A program made the translations under genes and the position numbers. From contig JAXHNR010000001.1 of NCBI GenBank assembly GCA_034520215.1, positions 1,230,560-1,294,559 on the forward strand: 64,000 nucleotides of DNA, in the 5' to 3' direction. Position 1 is the stretch's first letter. Each line of letters opens with the position of its first letter. Under the pieces are notes generated by a model. That model searched no databases and was not told the DNA's origin. It saw nothing but the letters and a program-made list of their open reading frames with translations. The stretch comes from Candidatus Krumholzibacteriota bacterium. GTDB lineage: Bacteria; Krumholzibacteriota; Krumholzibacteriia; Krumholzibacteriales; WJIX01. Positions 26,618 to 35,216 of the stretch are shown piece after piece.

Positions 26618-27380
26618 ACTCTCTTTTACGGAAAATAAGACAGGAGAAATATATAATAACAGAGCAATAAACGATCGCGTAGCCCACTGTGACCATAATA
26701 TCTGAATACTGAAAATTCATTCCGTGGACCGCTTCATGACGCAGATTGAAAAGCTTAAGATTCGGTAAAATATAATAGAAAGTATCCACGATAAACTTCA
26801 TCGCCTGTGAACCGAATTTCTCAGCGAAAACACGCAGATCACCGCTCAAACTTCCGGCGATAAACATACATAGAGTGAAGAAAAATGTCAGGATGGGGGA
26901 CGTAAATGTGCTGAATAAGATTACAATCGAAGTTATAACGGCCATTTCAAGAAGAGAAAGGAAGATAGCGGCGAGTATTCCCGCAGTTATACTGCCTCCG
27001 CTAAATACAACAACAACGACAGTTACCGCGACCATAATCATAACCATTATTGTAAGAGCGGCCATTATACCAAAAAACTTTCCGACAAGATATTCCAGCC
27101 GAGTGACAGGTCTTGTAAAAATCATATATACAGCTCTTTTATCCACTTCCTTGTGTACAAGTGTGCTTCCGGATACAACCGCTGTAAATATGCCGAAAAG
27201 TGAAATAAACGCCAACGCCACGTCGGTTATTATCTTATCCTTTGCCGCTCCCACAGAAAGGGGCGAAAGTATATATGTGCTGATAATCAGGATCACTCCG
27301 AAAAAAAGGACTATATAGAGGAGTTTACCCCTGATTAATTCGCGGAACGTATTAAACGCTATATTTACTATTCTTTCCAT
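26610..27380 (-). CDS. ABC-2-type transporter permease
   Basis: A 256-residue membrane protein with about six hydrophobic spans (near 18-38, 55-75, 100-130, 135-165, 170-190 and 230-250). It has the ABC-2 family layout, including AFNTFRELIRGKLLYIVL at the start and DKRAVYMIFTRPVTRLEYLVGKF near residue 78. It pairs with the ATPase gene 28 bases upstream. The exported substrate is unknown. ATG at 27380 follows GGGGGAAG. Confidence 0.88.
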   Translation of the reverse strand: MERIVNIAFNTFRELIRGKLLYIVLFFGVILIISTYILSPLSVGAAKDKIITDVALAFISLFGIFTAVVSGSTLVHKEVDKRAVYMIFTRPVTRLEYLVGKFFGIMAALTIMVMIMVAVTVVVVVFSGGSITAGILAAIFLSLLEMAVITSIVILFSTFTSPILTFFFTLCMFIAGSLSGDLRVFAEKFGSQAMKFIVDTFYYILPNLKLFNLRHEAVHGMNFQYSDIMVTVGYAIVYCSVIIYFSCLIFRKREFV

Positions 27381-27407
27381 AACTTCCCCCGTATTTCCAT
27401 AGAGATA

Positions 27408-28388
27408 CTAAATTGAACTTTCAACCCGGGCTTTATCAGAGTTACCCGTGGATTTTATCTCTTTATTCATTCCTGTAATCTCTTTTACAAACATATCTTC
27501 CAGAGAGTATTTAACGGAAGCAACCTTAATTATTTCAGAGCCTTTATTTAATAAATACTGCAACACACTCCTTGTATATTCCTGTTTTTTTACAACCAGA
27601 AAGACCTTATCACCCACTCTATTTACAGAATCCGTATATTGCGCCACAATTTGCTCTCCGCCATGCGGAAACGCTTTCGCTGTTATCTCAACTTTTCCTT
27701 TTCCAATCTCAAACAGTTCATCGAGCCCAACATCTTTTACTATCTTCCCTTCACGAATAATACAAACCCTGTCGCAAAGAGTTTCCATGTCAGAGAGTAT
27801 ATGCGATGAGAAAAATATCGTTTTCCCCTTCTTTTTAAGCTCAAGAAGAAAATCCCTTGTCATCTTTCTTCCCAGAGGATCAAGCCCGGAGAATGGTTCG
27901 TCAAGTATGAGTAAATCCGGGTCATGAATTACAGCCTGAGCTAGCCCCGCGCGCTGCAGCATACCCTTTGAGAAACCGCTCAATCTCTTTTTCCCGTCCC
28001 CCGCCAGACCTACCCTGCTTATGACATTCGTTATGCTGTTATTTAATTCTTCACCGCCGATACCGCTCATCTTTCCGCAAAACTTAAGGAACTCCTCGAG
28101 CGTGAGGTGTGGATAAAAAAATGGATTTTCAGGCAGAAAGCCTATTACTCTCTTCGTATGAGTATCCGTGATAGACCTGCCGAGCACACTGACACTTCCC
28201 GAGTCGGGTTTTATGAGCCCAAGTATAATCTTTATCGTTGTTGTTTTTCCCGCTCCGTTAGGTCCTAAGAACCCGAGAATCTCCCCCTCGCGGGCGGAGA
28301 AGGAAATGCCGTGAAGAACTTTACTCTTCTTAAATATAAAATTGCCCCTGAAAGTTTTTGTGATATCTTTAACCCTTAGAATATTCAT
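27408..28388 (-). CDS. ABC transporter ATP-binding protein
   Basis: A 326-residue ABC ATPase of the ABC-2/CcmA-like group. It has Walker A FLGPNGAGKTTTIK near residue 40, the signature LSGFSKGMLQRAGLAQ near 138, Walker B LLILDEPFSGLDPLG near 160 and the switch His in FFSSHILSDMETLCDR. A C-terminal extension (about 230-326) is typical of drug or polysaccharide exporters and of the DRI subfamily. First gene of the ABC-TPR-pilD unit. Confidence 0.93.
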   Translation of the reverse strand: MNILRVKDITKTFRGNFIFKKSKVLHGISFSAREGEILGFLGPNGAGKTTTIKIILGLIKPDSGSVSVLGRSITDTHTKRVIGFLPENPFFYPHLTLEEFLKFCGKMSGIGGEELNNSITNVISRVGLAGDGKKRLSGFSKGMLQRAGLAQAVIHDPDLLILDEPFSGLDPLGRKMTRDFLLELKKKGKTIFFSSHILSDMETLCDRVCIIREGKIVKDVGLDELFEIGKGKVEITAKAFPHGGEQIVAQYTDSVNRVGDKVFLVVKKQEYTRSVLQYLLNKGSEIIKVASVKYSLEDMFVKEITGMNKEIKSTGNSDKARVESSI

Positions 28389-28550
28389 AAATTGTAACCG
28401 CCTTTAGATCTAAATTCAGGGCTTAACAAAATTAAATTCAAGGTTTTGATTATTAATGAATGCCGCCTGAACAATATCTTTGCATCCATATTGATAAATA
28501 TGACAAATTCCTTGCTGTTAACCTTATTTTCACTTACATACTTTGCTTTT

Positions 28551-28566
28551 TGCAGAAATTATGCCA
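28551..28566 (-). promoter_or_regulatory. sigma-54-like promoter of the ABC-TPR-pilD unit
   Basis: On the minus strand the sequence reads TGGCATAATTTCTGCA. Against TGGCAC-N5-TTGCA it differs at two positions but keeps the invariant GG and GC at exact spacing. The start would be near 28540, leaving a leader of about 150 bases. Element B1 begins 35 bases upstream, where activator sites would be expected. Weaker than the other three pilus promoters. Confidence 0.55.
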
Positions 28567-28600
28567 GAATCCTCCGAAACGCGGCAATACGAAGTTCTTG

Positions 28601-28911
28601 TGGAGTTTCCCCAATTTTTATAACCTATAAGGTAGTCGATGATTTGTAATAGTATGCGGATGGTTGATATTTTCAAAATCGTTGTCGATTTCTCGCCGGC
28701 CGAGGAAACCGCTGGCTCTCCCGCCTCGGGCTCGCTCTTTCTGCCCCTTCGGGTCAGAAATCCTTGCCCGCTCACCACTCGGCGAGGGTTTTGAAAATGT
28801 CAACCATCCGCACTCATCAGCAATGAAAACCCTATTCCACTTACCAATCCTGATAACTTATTGTATCTCGCAATGTTAGTAAAATACTTGCCGGATTCTT
28901 GAAATCTATTA
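28601..28911 (+). mobile_element. structured MITE-like element, copy B1
   Basis: A 311-base non-coding copy starting TGGAGTTTCCCCAATTTTTA. The outer stem pairs GCGGATGGTTGA (28655-28666) with TCAACCATCCGC, and continues as TTTTCAAAA/TTTTGAAAA. Inside are CGATTTC/GGAAACCG, a TTTCTG/CAGAAA hairpin with a TTC turn, and CTCG/CGAG. It shares CTCGCTCTTTC and TGCCCGCTC blocks with family A. The flanks (28589-28600 and 28912-28923) agree at only 8 of 12 bases, so this copy looks older. Reading frames through it on both strands are not credible genes. Confidence 0.7.
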
Positions 28912-28960
28912 TGGAAGTTTTGGCTGAGGATCACCCCCCCCGGAATTTTTTTAAGATATA

Positions 28961-28990
28961 AAAAAACGGGCGGCCCGTGTGAGCCGCCCG
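28961..28990 (-). terminator. intrinsic terminator after pilA
   Basis: CGGGCGGC (28967-28974) and GCCGCCCG (28983-28990) form a perfect GC-rich 8-bp stem, followed on the minus strand by seven T. It begins 26 bases after the pilA stop, fitting a highly expressed single-gene transcript. Confidence 0.9.
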
Positions 28991-29016
28991 CAGCAATACT
29001 GAAAATTTAATCTTTC

Positions 29017-29451
29017 TTACTGTCCACTCGTCAATGTGAGTACCAGTTCTCCGGCTGTTTCACCGCAACCGGTGATAGTATAACCCATTGAAACTCCTGA
29101 AGCGTTTGTTGTATCTACGTAACCTGTCTGACCAGATGTAGCAGCGGTTCCATCGATCGGTTCCGTAGAAGCGTTGGTAAATGGATTTGACAGGAGAGCA
29201 CCGCCGGGCAACAAATCAACCATATTATCGCCACCTGAAAGAGTAGTTGATAGATCTGTAGCGTATACTCCGTTATTCTGGACGGCAAAATCTTCAGCCG
29301 CCAGCTGTACTGTATGGCAGTTTGACTTAACTGAAGCCTCTTTCGCTCTCGACTGCATACTGATAAAGTTAGGAATAGCAATCGCGGCGAGAATACCGAT
29401 AATCACCACAACGATCATAAGCTCTATTAGCGTGAAACCCTTGTTATTCAT
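29017..29451 (-). CDS. pilA: type IV major pilin
   Basis: The structural subunit of the pilus fibre. The 144-residue prepilin has a five-residue leader MNNKG, cleaved before Phe, and Glu at position +5. The hydrophobic helix FTLIELMIVVVIIGILAAIA comes next, the class III signal processed by PilD. The globular part is short and Thr/Ser/Gly-rich, with two cysteines (SNCHTVQ near 43 and TGCGETAG near 129) that may form a disulfide. AGGAGGTG precedes the ATG. Monocistronic, with a sigma-54 promoter and a strong terminator. Confidence 0.96.
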   Translation of the reverse strand: MNNKGFTLIELMIVVVIIGILAAIAIPNFISMQSRAKEASVKSNCHTVQLAAEDFAVQNNGVYATDLSTTLSGGDNMVDLLPGGALLSNPFTNASTEPIDGTAATSGQTGYVDTTNASGVSMGYTITGCGETAGELVLTLTSGQ

Positions 29452-29573
29452 CCTGCACCTCCTTTTAGGTACTTACTTTCAAAGTTTATACTTTGAAAAT
29501 CAAAATTTTACGGCTTTTAAAACCGTCGAAACTCTTTTTTTTAAGACCTCTTTCGGTCTCACCTTTAACAATG
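29452..29573 (-). other. pilA 5' leader with small stem-loops
   Basis: The predicted pilA leader of about 110 bases contains several short inverted repeats: CAAAGT/ACTTTG around 29485-29503, an ACGG/CCGT pair around 29510-29527 and AGACC/GGTCT around 29544-29559. Such stems could stabilise an abundant mRNA. No known riboswitch class is recognised. Confidence 0.45.
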
Positions 29574-29589
29574 GGCAATTTATATGCCA
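29574..29589 (-). promoter_or_regulatory. sigma-54 (-24/-12) promoter of pilA
   Basis: On the minus strand the sequence reads TGGCATATAAATTGCC, with the invariant GG and GC at the required spacing. The start would be near 29562, about 110 bases before the pilA ATG. pilA is a classic PilR/sigma-54 target, and pilR-pilS lie directly upstream. Confidence 0.8.
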
Positions 29590-29714
29590 AAGCCGTCACA
29601 GGATTCATAAATGCTAAGCCTTTGCCTCATTTGAAGTTATATTAGCACCGAACTTAAGATATATTGCCGTTGATTGTAAATTGCCATTTCGGACTCCAGC
29701 TTTGCAACGGTTCA

Positions 29715-31097
29715 TTATTCTGACCCCACCTTCTGTCCTTCACGGCTTAGTCCGTAACGCTGGATTTTCCGGTAAAGCGTTGACGCGTTAATCCCTAATA
29801 TCTCACTGGCCTTCTTCTTTTGCCATCCCGTTTCATCGAGAACTGAGATTACATACTCCTTTTCAAGCTCCTCTAAGGTTATCTTCTCCCTGTCTAAACT
29901 CAGCTTTCTTTTACTTCTCGAATGAAAACTTATCTTGTCCGGAAGATCATGCGGTTTTATTTTATCACCCTCCTGCAGTACAATTGCCCGTTCAATTATA
30001 TTTTCCAGTTCACGCACGTTCCCCGGCCAATCGTAATTTACCATCAGTTCCAACGCTTTGTCTGAAATTGTCTTTTTTCTTTTTAATTTTTCTGATGCCG
30101 TCTTAAGAAAATGTTCGACAAGAAGAGGTATGTCGCTCGGCCGATTCTTAAGAAGAGGAATCTTTATAGGTATAACGTTCAAGCGGTAATAAAGATCCGG
30201 ACGGAAATTGCCCGCCCGCACCTCTTCTTCCAGATCAGCATTGGTTGCCGCGATTAAACGCACATTTACTTTTATGGGACTTGTCCCGCCAACCGGCACT
30301 ATTTCTCTTTCCTGAAGAACCCTCAGCAACTTAACCTGAATCGCCGGTGATGTTTCCCCGACTTCATCTAGAAAAAATGTCCCCCCGCAAGCCACCTTGA
30401 ATAATCCATCCTTATCTCTGATAGCTCCGGTAAAGCTCCCCTTAACATGTCCGAAAAGCTCACTTTCAAGGAGATTCTCCGGCAGGGCTCCGCAGTTAAT
30501 GGAAACAAAGGGTTTATCAGACCTGTTACTTTCATGATGTATTGATTTCGCGACAAGTTCCTTGCCTGTTCCGCTTCTTCCTCTTATAAGAATAGTACTG
30601 TCGGTGGCGGCAACCTTTTTCACCCTCTGAAAAACCTTCTGCATCGGTTCGCTCTCACCTATAATATTCTTATAACTATCCTTTTTCCTCTGATTCTTAT
30701 TTATATAGGCATTTTCATTACTGGTTCTACGCGCCTCAACCGCGTTATGAACTATCATCTTTATTTCATCATTCTTTGCCGCCCTTTTAACCATATAGTG
30801 AAAAGCGCCTTTATTAAGAGCGTCAATCGCTGTTTTCTGTGAAGCGTAGGCGGTCATAATTATGACGGGAAGGTTCGGTTCGTGGCTTTTCACAGCTGAG
30901 AGAACTTCAATACCGTCAATCCCCTTCATTTTTATATCGGTCATAACGGCGTCATATTCCGTATTCTTTATCTCCGATATAGCCCGCTTACCGCTGTTGA
31001 CCGTTTTGACGTTATACCCTTCCTTATTAAGCATTATTGAAAGGTATTTACACATACTGTTTTCATCATCAACTATTAATACTCTCTCGCCAGCCAT
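29715..31097 (-). CDS. pilR: sigma-54-dependent response regulator PilR
   Basis: PilR activates sigma-54 transcription of pilus genes when phosphorylated by PilS. The 460-residue protein has a receiver domain with phospho-acceptor Asp54 (VMTDIKMKG) and an AAA+ domain with Walker A GRSGTGKE near 172. A GSFTGA sigma-54 contact loop lies near 228, then Walker [12 protein letters not shown]. The C-terminal Fis-type helix-turn-helix includes [29 protein letters not shown] replaces the usual GAFTGA. ATG behind GGAGG, four bases after pilS. Confidence 0.93.
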   Translation of the reverse strand: MAGERVLIVDDENSMCKYLSIMLNKEGYNVKTVNSGKRAISEIKNTEYDAVMTDIKMKGIDGIEVLSAVKSHEPNLPVIIMTAYASQKTAIDALNKGAFHYMVKRAAKNDEIKMIVHNAVEARRTSNENAYINKNQRKKDSYKNIIGESEPMQKVFQRVKKVAATDSTILIRGRSGTGKELVAKSIHHESNRSDKPFVSINCGALPENLLESELFGHVKGSFTGAIRDKDGLFKVACGGTFFLDEVGETSPAIQVKLLRVLQEREIVPVGGTSPIKVNVRLIAATNADLEEEVRAGNFRPDLYYRLNVIPIKIPLLKNRPSDIPLLVEHFLKTASEKLKRKKTISDKALELMVNYDWPGNVRELENIIERAIVLQEGDKIKPHDLPDKISFHSRSKRKLSLDREKITLEELEKEYVISVLDETGWQKKKASEILGINASTLYRKIQRYGLSREGQKVGSE

Positions 31098-31100
31098 TTA

Positions 31101-32843
31101 TCAAAACCTCCCGCAATTTATACTAGTAAGTTCATATTTAACCTCATCGATGCCTATCCTGTTTCTATTATCCTCTACAGGAATCATGATCTTAAACGTT
31201 ACTCCTTCTTCCGAATTTTCAGCACTTATAGATCCTGAATGACTTTCGACAATCCTTCCGGCAGTAGCAAGGCCTAACCCCGTGCCGCCGTCCTTCGTTG
31301 TAAAGAAAGGTTCAAAGATATGTTCCAGAACATCTTCCGGTATTCGCGGCCCGTCATTTGTAAATTCTATTTCCGCGTACTTAGTTTTATCGCTACCTTC
31401 CTTGAGCATATCTTCAACCAATCTGACTCTGATATAGATGTTCCCGTCTCTTCGAACAGCTTCACAGGCGTTAAGTCCCAAATTGAGAAAAACCTGCCTG
31501 ATTTGTTCGTCATCGGCATAAATTCTTACCCCTTCAACATCGCTTTCAAAGGTGATATTAGCTCCTCCGCGGATATAGGAACCGTGCTTTAAAAGAAGAA
31601 TCGTTTCTTTCAGGCAATTCTCTATATCTATAGAGTCAAATTCCGGTTTTCGAAGTCTCGCGTATTCAAGGAAATCGGTAATCATTCCATCGAGCCTGTC
31701 TGACTCGCGAATAATCAGATCCATAAGTTCACCGTTCTCTCCAGTAAGATCGAGTTCATCCTTGAGCATTTCAGTCGACCCGCATATAGACGCGAGAGGC
31801 GCTCGAATTTCATGCGCGATTGCCGCTGAAAGCTCTCCGACAGCAGCCATTCTGTCTGATCTTCTTATTTTATCCCTCATCCTTTTTACTTCGGTTAAAT
31901 CCTGAAACAGGGCTACAACACCCTTCTTTTCCCCTACTTCATTTTTCAAAAGTGAAATATTTATACCTATAGGCAATATTCTCCCGCCACTCCTCGAGAG
32001 TGTTATTTCACCCCTGTTTCGCTGAACTCCCGTCTCCATAACAAGCATCAACTGCTTGAATAGGGGAGTCATACCCGGAATAATCTCTTCAAAATGTTTC
32101 CCTTCCGCGGCTGCGTTTTTCTCAACTTCCAGGATTCTCCTGGCAGCGGGGTTCATCGAAACAATACAGCCTTCCAAGTCTATTACAACCAAACCGCTGC
32201 TCATGTTATTTACAATAGAATCATTATTCAGCTGTATTCTCTTTATCTCTTTTTCCCTGTCGGCCAGTTCCTTACCGCTTCTTTTTACTCTTTTAGAGAA
32301 ATATCCGCTTATCAGCCCCGTTGAAACGAATACTCCCATATGTATGTATCCTCTAAGTAATGAATCAAAAAGATTCTGCCGCGTGAAAATGAGGGCTCCC
32401 TCCGGAGACCTTACATGGCCGCTGATCTCGAGAAGACTGTAGACAATATAAGCCGAGGCCGCTACGAGTGAAGTAACAAATCCTCCCGAGACGCCAAAAT
32501 ACAACCCGCCGACAAAAATTGGAAGTATATAGAGTATTGAAAAGATCGAGCCCGAACCGCCGCTGTAGTGAACTATAAGTGTCAGAACAGCAAGGTCAAT
32601 ACCTATCAGAAGACGAATCAGTTTGTTGAACGAAACTCCGTTTCTGTAGGCAATATAAACTGCTCCCGTCCCGAGATATACTACACCGAGAAGACTGTAA
32701 AGGGCGACGGCTGACAATTCTCTGCTTTGAAACTGCAGGGCAATAATAGCCGCTCCTACTATCAGTGTCGCCACAACAATCCTGATATAGACAATGTTTC
32801 TTATCTTTTCATCATCCCGGTAAGCACGCGGTATGAAATTCAT
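31101..32843 (-). CDS. pilS: sensor histidine kinase PilS
   Basis: PilS is the membrane sensor kinase of PilR. The 580-residue protein has about six N-terminal transmembrane helices (residues 20-190), a PAS domain (about 205-325), a HisKA dimer domain with phospho-His in AAIAHEIRAPLASICG near 345 and an ATPase domain with N, G1 and G2 boxes (NLGLNACEAV, EFTNDGPRIPEDVLEHIF, GGTGLGLATAGRIVESH). In relatives PilS senses pilin level in the membrane. ATG at 32843 behind GGAAGG; 3 bases from pilR. Confidence 0.92.
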   Translation of the reverse strand: MNFIPRAYRDDEKIRNIVYIRIVVATLIVGAAIIALQFQSRELSAVALYSLLGVVYLGTGAVYIAYRNGVSFNKLIRLLIGIDLAVLTLIVHYSGGSGSIFSILYILPIFVGGLYFGVSGGFVTSLVAASAYIVYSLLEISGHVRSPEGALIFTRQNLFDSLLRGYIHMGVFVSTGLISGYFSKRVKRSGKELADREKEIKRIQLNNDSIVNNMSSGLVVIDLEGCIVSMNPAARRILEVEKNAAAEGKHFEEIIPGMTPLFKQLMLVMETGVQRNRGEITLSRSGGRILPIGINISLLKNEVGEKKGVVALFQDLTEVKRMRDKIRRSDRMAAVGELSAAIAHEIRAPLASICGSTEMLKDELDLTGENGELMDLIIRESDRLDGMITDFLEYARLRKPEFDSIDIENCLKETILLLKHGSYIRGGANITFESDVEGVRIYADDEQIRQVFLNLGLNACEAVRRDGNIYIRVRLVEDMLKEGSDKTKYAEIEFTNDGPRIPEDVLEHIFEPFFTTKDGGTGLGLATAGRIVESHSGSISAENSEEGVTFKIMIPVEDNRNRIGIDEVKYELTSINCGRF

Positions 32844-32866
32844 GGCTTCCTTCCCCGAAAAGAGAT

Positions 32867-34078
32867 TTAACCTCCGGAAACAACAGAAATCAATTTAAAC
32901 ATAGGCAGATACATCGATATCAGCATTCCTCCGACAATAACTCCCATTACAACAATCATAATAGGTTCTATAGCGGAGGTAAGAGCATCTACGGCACCGT
33001 CTACTTCTTCATCGTAAAAATCGGCTATCTTCTCTAGCATTTCGTCGAGAGCACCCGTCTGTTCACCAACACTAATCATTTGAACCACCATGGGCGGAAA
33101 AACTCCACTCTGTTTAAGCGGTTCAGCGATAGTATTCCCCTCTCTGATGCTTTCTCTCGTCTTGACAACCGCATCTTCTATCACCTTGTTTCCGGCTGTC
33201 TTAGCGGTTATATTAAGTCCGTCAATAATGGGTACACCGCTGGCAGTGAGAGTGCCGAGAGTCCTGGTAAACATTGCGACCGCGCCCTTTCTTATCACTG
33301 TCCCGAGAATGGGTAAATTCAGCAGAAACCGGTCAATTCTCCTTTTACCATTATCTGTGCTGTTATATTTTTTGATACCAAAATATATTCCAATTCCCGC
33401 TCCCAGAAGCAGATACCAATTAACTCTGAGAAAATTGCTCAGCCCCATTACAATTTGTGTCGGCAGAGGCAGATCACCTCCAAAATCAATGAACATCTTG
33501 GCAAAAGTAGGAATAATAAACATAAGCATAAAGATTGTGGCACCGCCCGCGACAAACAAAACTATTGTCGGATATGTCAAAGCTCCTTTTATTTTACGCC
33601 TCAGGGAATCCTGTTTTTCAAGGAAAAGGGCTAATCTATTAAGAATAAGATCAAGGATTCCACCCGATTCACCGGCATCCACCATATTCACAAACAGCTC
33701 ACTGAAACATTTATGTTTTGACAGAGCCTCGGATAACGTGGAACCTGATTCAACATCTTCCATAACTTCTGTTACAATTTCTCTGAAATTATCCTTTTCG
33801 ATCTGGCTGGACAGAATATCCAGGCATTGAACGAGGGGCAGTCCGGCATTAATCATGGTCGCGAACTGACGCGTAAAAATTCCGAGGTCTTTAATTCCGA
33901 TCTTCTGCTTAAACCCGAAATTAATATTCAGATCTTTGGGTTTCTGCCGAACCTGGGTAAGAATAATCTTCTTCTTCCGAAGATGACTGGCAAGCTCGAT
34001 CTTGTTGTCAGCTTCATACTCTCCGGAAACGTCCTCGCCGGCGGGTGTCCTTCCCTTCCATACAAAAGTGGTAGCCAT
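32867..34078 (-). CDS. pilC: type IV pilus platform protein PilC
   Basis: PilC is the polytopic inner-membrane platform on which PilB and PilT act. The 403-residue protein has the two homologous GspF/T2SSF domains (about 70-190 and 275-395). FTRQFATMINAGLPLVQCLDIL (first) and FTRTLGTLTASGVPIIDGLNI (second) are diagnostic, and three membrane helices are seen near 170-190, 215-240 and 375-395. GGGGGA precedes the ATG. It follows pilT by 22 bases. Confidence 0.95.
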   Translation of the reverse strand: MATTFVWKGRTPAGEDVSGEYEADNKIELASHLRKKKIILTQVRQKPKDLNINFGFKQKIGIKDLGIFTRQFATMINAGLPLVQCLDILSSQIEKDNFREIVTEVMEDVESGSTLSEALSKHKCFSELFVNMVDAGESGGILDLILNRLALFLEKQDSLRRKIKGALTYPTIVLFVAGGATIFMLMFIIPTFAKMFIDFGGDLPLPTQIVMGLSNFLRVNWYLLLGAGIGIYFGIKKYNSTDNGKRRIDRFLLNLPILGTVIRKGAVAMFTRTLGTLTASGVPIIDGLNITAKTAGNKVIEDAVVKTRESIREGNTIAEPLKQSGVFPPMVVQMISVGEQTGALDEMLEKIADFYDEEVDGAVDALTSAIEPIMIVVMGVIVGGMLISMYLPMFKLISVVSGG

Positions 34079-34100
34079 TTATATTCCCCCTTTGTCCAAA

Positions 34101-35192
34101 TTACTTTCTTAGTTGATAGTTTTTACTTGTATTCTTTTCTCCAAACATCTGTTTGAGTTCTATTGTATCAGGACTCCTTCTAATCGCTTCATTTCTGGCT
34201 ATTTCCCGCTTAACAACAGCTCTGTAAAGCGCCTGATTCATAGTCTGCATTCCATATTTCTGTCCCGCCTGCATGAGCCCGTATATCTGATGAACCTTGT
34301 CATCTCTGATTGTCGCGCTTATTGCCGGAGTGCAAACCATAACTTCAGCCACAAGTACTCTTCCCTTTCCGGATATATGGGGAATAAGCTGCTGCGTGAC
34401 AACACCTTTCAAAACAAAAGCCAACTGAGCTCTGACCTGCGACTGCTGAGTCGGAGGAAAATTATCAATTATTCTATTAATAGACTCAAAGGTGGAGTTT
34501 GTATGAAGGGTCGCGAAAGCCAGATGCCCTGTTTCAGCTATTGTTAAAGCGGCCTGCATCGTTTCCCGGTCTCTCATCTCTCCTATGAGTATTACATCCG
34601 GGTCCTGACGGAGTACATACTTAAGCGCTATAGCAAAACTCTCAGTATCCGCTTTTACTTCCCTCTGATTAACTATACATTTTTTATGTCTGTGTATATA
34701 CTCAATCGGATCTTCTATTGTAATTACATGCTCCGAGCGTTCACTGTTTATCTTATCAATTATACTCGCTAGGGATGTTGATTTTCCACTGCCCGTCGGA
34801 CCTGTTACCAGAATTAATCCTTTCCTCGATTCAGCAAAATCTTTTACGACGGGTGGAAGACCCAGAGTTTTAAAATCAAGTATTTCATATGGAATTTTCC
34901 TGATGGCAATACTTGTAACTCCCCGCTGCTGGTACACATTCGCTCTAAACCGTGAAAGCCCCTGAATCCCAAATGAAAAATCCAGTTCCTTGTCATTTTC
35001 ATATCTCTTCTGCTGATCTTCGGTCAAGACACTGTACGCGATTTGTTTAGACACATCCGGAGTAACAGCATCATACGCAGTCGGTTCAATCTTGCCGTCT
35101 ATTCTAAGAACGGGCGGAGCGCCGGCCGTAATGTGCAGGTCGCTTGCATTCTTTTCGATCATCTCCTGAAGCAGTGTCCTGATATTCAACAT
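34101..35192 (-). CDS. pilT: type IV pilus retraction ATPase PilT
   Basis: PilT is the hexameric motor that depolymerises the pilus to give twitching. The 363-residue protein has a PAS-like N-terminal domain (NASDLHITAGAPPVLRIDG), Walker A VTGPTGSGKSTS near 133, an Asp box ITIEDPIEYIH, Walker B PDVILIGEMRD near 200, and a His box GHLAFATLHTNS. The later segment reads ATIRDDKVHQIYGLMQAG, a divergent form of the usual AIRNLIRE retraction motif. AAGGGG precedes the ATG. Confidence 0.95.
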   Translation of the reverse strand: MLNIRTLLQEMIEKNASDLHITAGAPPVLRIDGKIEPTAYDAVTPDVSKQIAYSVLTEDQQKRYENDKELDFSFGIQGLSRFRANVYQQRGVTSIAIRKIPYEILDFKTLGLPPVVKDFAESRKGLILVTGPTGSGKSTSLASIIDKINSERSEHVITIEDPIEYIHRHKKCIVNQREVKADTESFAIALKYVLRQDPDVILIGEMRDRETMQAALTIAETGHLAFATLHTNSTFESINRIIDNFPPTQQSQVRAQLAFVLKGVVTQQLIPHISGKGRVLVAEVMVCTPAISATIRDDKVHQIYGLMQAGQKYGMQTMNQALYRAVVKREIARNEAIRRSPDTIELKQMFGEKNTSKNYQLRK

Positions 35193-35216
35193 GTCCCCTT
35201 TTCTTTCAAAATACTG

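Noticed and set aside
28530-28879. Several overlapping frames on both strands across element B1, with counterparts at 57932-58180
   Set aside because: Stem-rich repeat DNA opens frames on both strands; the B1 and B2 peptides diverge by frame-shifting differences, which argues against protein selection.
33090-33830. 246-codon plus-strand frame opposite pilC
   Set aside because: It is antisense to a clear PilC gene and has no recognisable domain or ribosome site; shadow of pilC codon usage.
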